Shown piece after piece: positions 60,914 through 64,000 of a DNA stretch of 64,000 bases; the first letter of the stretch is position 1, and every line of letters starts with the position of its first letter. The position numbers and the translations under genes are program-made. The notes below the pieces were generated by a model, which worked only from the letters and a program-made list of their open reading frames with translations, was not told where the DNA came from and did no database searches. Source of the DNA: Epinephelus fuscoguttatus (taxonomy: Eukaryota; Chordata; Actinopteri; Perciformes; Serranidae); NCBI RefSeq assembly GCF_011397635.1, contig NC_064759.1:22158428-22222427 (forward strand). Reading direction: 5' to 3'.

Positions 60914-62113
60914 AATATGTTCTGCGTATCTGTGTTCATTTGTTGCATTCACAGACTCGACATCAAAGCATATGTGATATTTCCACTTTCATCAAAAAAT
61001 TCATTATTCTGTTTGCGGGAGGAAACAACCCACCTTTAGATCTAAACAGAAAAACGGATTTTGTTAACCATACATGTTGACTCAGCTTCATGAAAACTTC
61101 ACAACATTTATAAATCTCAAATGATGAAGGGGCCACACCATGGCGTGCGGTGCTCACATGTTTCCCATTTGATTTCAGGCATCAGTGGTTCATATGCTTC
61201 TGTATGTTCCTACAGTACATGAACATTTAGCATTTTTCTTTCTTCTTCTTTTTCTTTTTGGTAGATCTGTCTGGTAAAATGTTGACCTTCCCGGAGCAAA
61301 CCAACACGGCAAATGTGAGACTGATAACATCAGCACAGAATTTCAGTGCTGTAACTGTCTGTCTCAGGTAGTGTTTAAAGTGCAAAATGCAAATGCATGC
61401 AAGAACTCACTATAACTCTGACTATAAAAGTATTATATATGATTTCTTTGTTTTTTCTTTCAATTCCTGCAGATCATTTACAGACCTCAGCAGAGCCCAT
61501 GCACTTTTCTCTCTGGCCACATCATCTGTTCACAATGCCTTCCTGATATTTAAGGATGTTGAAGTGATTGAGCTCTATGTCCAGGATAGAAGGGCCAATT
61601 TTGCAGCAGATGACTACAAGCTGAACATGTGGCAATCTGTTTGTTCTACATGGGACTACACATCTGGTCTGGTGCAGCTGTGGTTAGATGGAAAGCCCAC
61701 AATTAGGAAATTCATTGGTGGATCAAGAATCGGTACACCCATTATCATCCTCGGACAGGTAATTCATGAACATTACAGTTTATATAATTCCAGAAATGTC
61801 TGTAGACTGTTGAATTTTGATTCCTTTGACATCAGAACACAAATTGTACAGCACAAAAATGTTTTTGTCACAACTCTTGTAATCACCACAGGAGCAAGAT
61901 TCCCCTGGTGGGGGATTTGATGCTGATCAGTCCTTCGTTGGCATGATGTCTGATGTCCACATGTGGGACTACGCCCTTTCAACCTGCGAGATCAAGCGCT
62001 ACGTGGAATATCTGAACTTCACCCCGGGGAATGTGCTCAACTGGAGGGCGTTGGAGTTTGTCACCAGTGGAAGAGTGCTGATAGAAGATCAACAAATGAC
62101 CTGTATGATGTAG
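60535..62113 (+). CDS. Pentraxin copy 9 (CRP/SAP-like), intact
   Basis: Exons are 60535-60589, 61265-61367, 61473-61758 and 61892-62113 (666 nt, 221 aa). A noncoding exon ends at 60394 behind a TATA box. The signal peptide is MAFLLLLVMLTACAAMPQ. The family cysteines are kept, but the signature is altered: Q-S-V-C-S-T-W-D-Y instead of H-x-C-x-[ST]-W-x-[ST]. A 12-nt deletion relative to copies 2-6 shortens the loop before IIILGQ (IGGSRIGTP). The Asp60 position is His (SVHNAF), while the exon 4 calcium motif EQDS is present with PGGGFDADQS. The C-terminus is MTCMM. This is the only working member of group C and the most divergent in the binding face. A Tc1-like relic lies downstream. Confidence 0.9.
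60862..60910. repeat. (GT)n in copy 9 intron 1
   Basis: About 24 GT units, longer than the copy 8 run. Confidence 0.95.
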
Positions 62114-62880
62114 CCACAGTACAGCAAGACCTCAAGTAATACTCCATACAAGGTCTTTTCTTTTGAGTATAACACGCTAACACACTGTAGACGTAAACAG
62201 TGGTTTTAAAAAGTTTGTGACTCAGTCTTAGGGAATTGCGGTGGCTTTAATCAGCTTGAAATTAAAAAAAAAAACGACCCAGTTTTACAAATTACAATCC
62301 TTATTTCTGATGCCAATCTTCACTGTAACTGTGCAATTGTTGTATGTAATCATGTGACCTTTGTGATACATCTTCGGTCTGTCATGTCTGTGATGTTCTT
62401 CATGACAGCTCATTAAAAATGGCACATTTTGCAGTTCCTGTCTCATGTCCGTCATTCTGACATAAATCATTTGATAATATTTAGCACATCAGTGGAAGGC
62501 AGGGGTGCTCTGGACCTTTTGGGGCCCCTTGATAACTGCTCAACAAGCCTTGATGCAACACATTTCTTTTCATCTCTATATGTTTTAGAGGCCCAATCCA
62601 GCTTTGGGTCCCAGAGTTGCTACAAGAGGGCTACTTTAACATTACATCTTTCAGCTTTAGCCTATAGGCAATTAGAACGTAAGCCTATGAAAGCACTGGT
62701 ACTGCCTTCGGTTGCTGCATCAGTGTCTTTAAAGGAATCATTTCCATTTAAAATCCTTTTTTTTGTCTGCACCACTTTTATTGTTTGAAGTTGATTTTCA
62801 TTGATTTTTGATCTTGAACTCTGGAAAAAAAACAATTTAAGCAAATTATGAATGAGTATTATAAGTTTTTCCTTTTAAAT
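62114..62880. other. 3' flank of copy 9
   Basis: Near-identical to the copy 8 flank but without the CAGTG-ended insert. A possible ATTAAA signal is near 62411. Confidence 0.6.
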
Positions 62881-62881
62881 G

Positions 62882-63725
62882 GACACTCAACAAAAACATA
62901 AATGCAAAATTATTGTTTTTGCTCTTAACTGTCATGAGATGTAATAAAAGATCTAATACTTTCTCCTTGCACAAAAGGCTTAAATTGTGTTTAAATTTTG
63001 TGCACTTTGCCAACTGATTTATAAACCATACACCAGACAGTTGTGGTACATCAAGACTGTGATTAAATAAACAGCATCATCTTTTATTTAAACTTGTTTG
63101 CTGATTATTTATTTGTTGTTATGTTATTATTGTTTTCATTATTTCTTTTTCATGTTACTTTATCCTGTTGACTCAATTAATCTGTTGTTATTTTTTCTAT
63201 CGTTGCCTGTAAGGTGACTTTAAATGTGTCTGGAAAGGTGCCTATGAATAAAATGTATTGTTATTATGATTATCATTATTAAACAGATTTACTTGCCGTT
63301 GTCACAATCAGTAAATAATAACCTGAACAACCTGGAAGTGGAGGTCCTGGGCTGGTGTGGTTACGCAGGATCTGCAGTTACGAGGACGCTTGGATGTATT
63401 GCCAAATTCTTGGAATCAACATTGGAGACGGCTTATTGTCGTGAAATAAACATTCAGTTCACAGGCAGCAGCTCTAGTGAACATACCTGCACACAATATG
63501 CCAATGGCAAGCTCCCTCAAAACATGGGGCATCTGTAGCATTGTGTTGTGTAGAGTGGCCTTTAATTGTGACCATCCCAAGGCACACCTGTGTAGTAATG
63601 ATGCTGTGTAAAAAGCATCTTGATATGCCACACCTGTCAGATGCAGTGATTATGGATTAATCCATAAAACAAAATCTGAGGGAGCTAAGCCTTTTGTGTA
63701 TGGAACAAATACGATCATATATTAT
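62882..63725 (-). mobile_element. Tc1-like transposon relic
   Basis: A terminal-repeat-like CACTCAACAAAAACATAAA lies at 62884. On the minus strand, 63416-63520 encodes LRELAIGILCAGMFTRAAA, the N-terminal helix-turn-helix region of a Tc1-like transposase. This is followed by CELNVYFTTISRLQ. The DNA at 63560-63640 (GGCACACCTGTGTAGTAATGA) is the 5' leader of the same fish Tc1 family. The catalytic part is missing, so the element is dead. Confidence 0.65.
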
Positions 63726-64000
63726 ATATTATACAACAGTTAGTTGTAGGGAGATCATGACAGTGAGTGGGCACAGGTATGATGTTGTTTTAACGTAGCC
63801 TATGTGTAAAGTTAGTCTTCTAATTAGGAGTCGGGCCCTAAAATATACCTTTTGTCTTGCCGGTCTGAGAGCTTGATAAAAAGCTACTGGAAGCCATCCG
63901 TGGAGAGCAGGAAACGATGGAGCAACATACTATCAGATCAGAAGGCAGAGTCGGCTGTGCCTGTGTAGCGACAGTCCACCATGCAGTCACCAGAGACTGC
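63726..64000. other. Window end, nothing recognised
   Basis: No feature was seen apart from an AT palindromic stretch near 63716-63735. Confidence 0.4.

Overview
The window looks like teleost fish (probably percomorph) genomic DNA. It has intron-split genes on the plus strand, many fish-type repeats (tRNA-derived SINEs, hAT and Tc1 relics, LINE tails) and a tandem family of short pentraxins (C-reactive protein / serum amyloid P-like). I found no convincing protein gene on the minus strand apart from transposon remnants.

Layout. 1-5150: last exon and 3' UTR of a STEAP4-type metalloreductase gene, with repeats upstream. 5165-12000: transposon-rich spacer with a LINE relic, a retrovirus-like fossil carrying a SINE, and a foldback element. 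12000-62200: nine pentraxin units, all on the plus strand. Each has, or once had, a short 5' noncoding exon, a 55-nt signal-peptide exon, a 103-nt exon, a central exon of about 298 nt and a 219-225-nt last exon. Copies 2, 3, 4, 5, 6 and 9 read intact (221-225 aa). Copy 1 has a short frameshift, copy 7 has a premature stop and no last exon, and copy 8 has a hAT-type element inside its third coding exon. By signal peptide and sequence they form three groups: A (copies 1-3), B (4-7) and C (8-9). 62900-64000: Tc1-like transposon relic.

The intact genes should make secreted, calcium-dependent pattern-recognition lectins of the acute-phase or innate immune type. The array is being reshaped by duplication and transposons. 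Copies 8 and 9 lie in a recent duplication, and only copy 8 took three terminal-inverted-repeat insertions. Copy 4 lost its promoter and 5' exon where a 0.4-kb repeat abuts it. A block beside STEAP4 recurs at the far side of the array.

The most unusual signal is inside intron 1 of copy 1: an open, cysteine-rich segment (13087-13256) behind a good splice acceptor and in phase with the signal-peptide exon. It could give a small secreted eight-cysteine peptide, or a cassette exon, from a locus whose pentraxin frame is broken. All calls come from reading the sequence; no database search or expression data were available.
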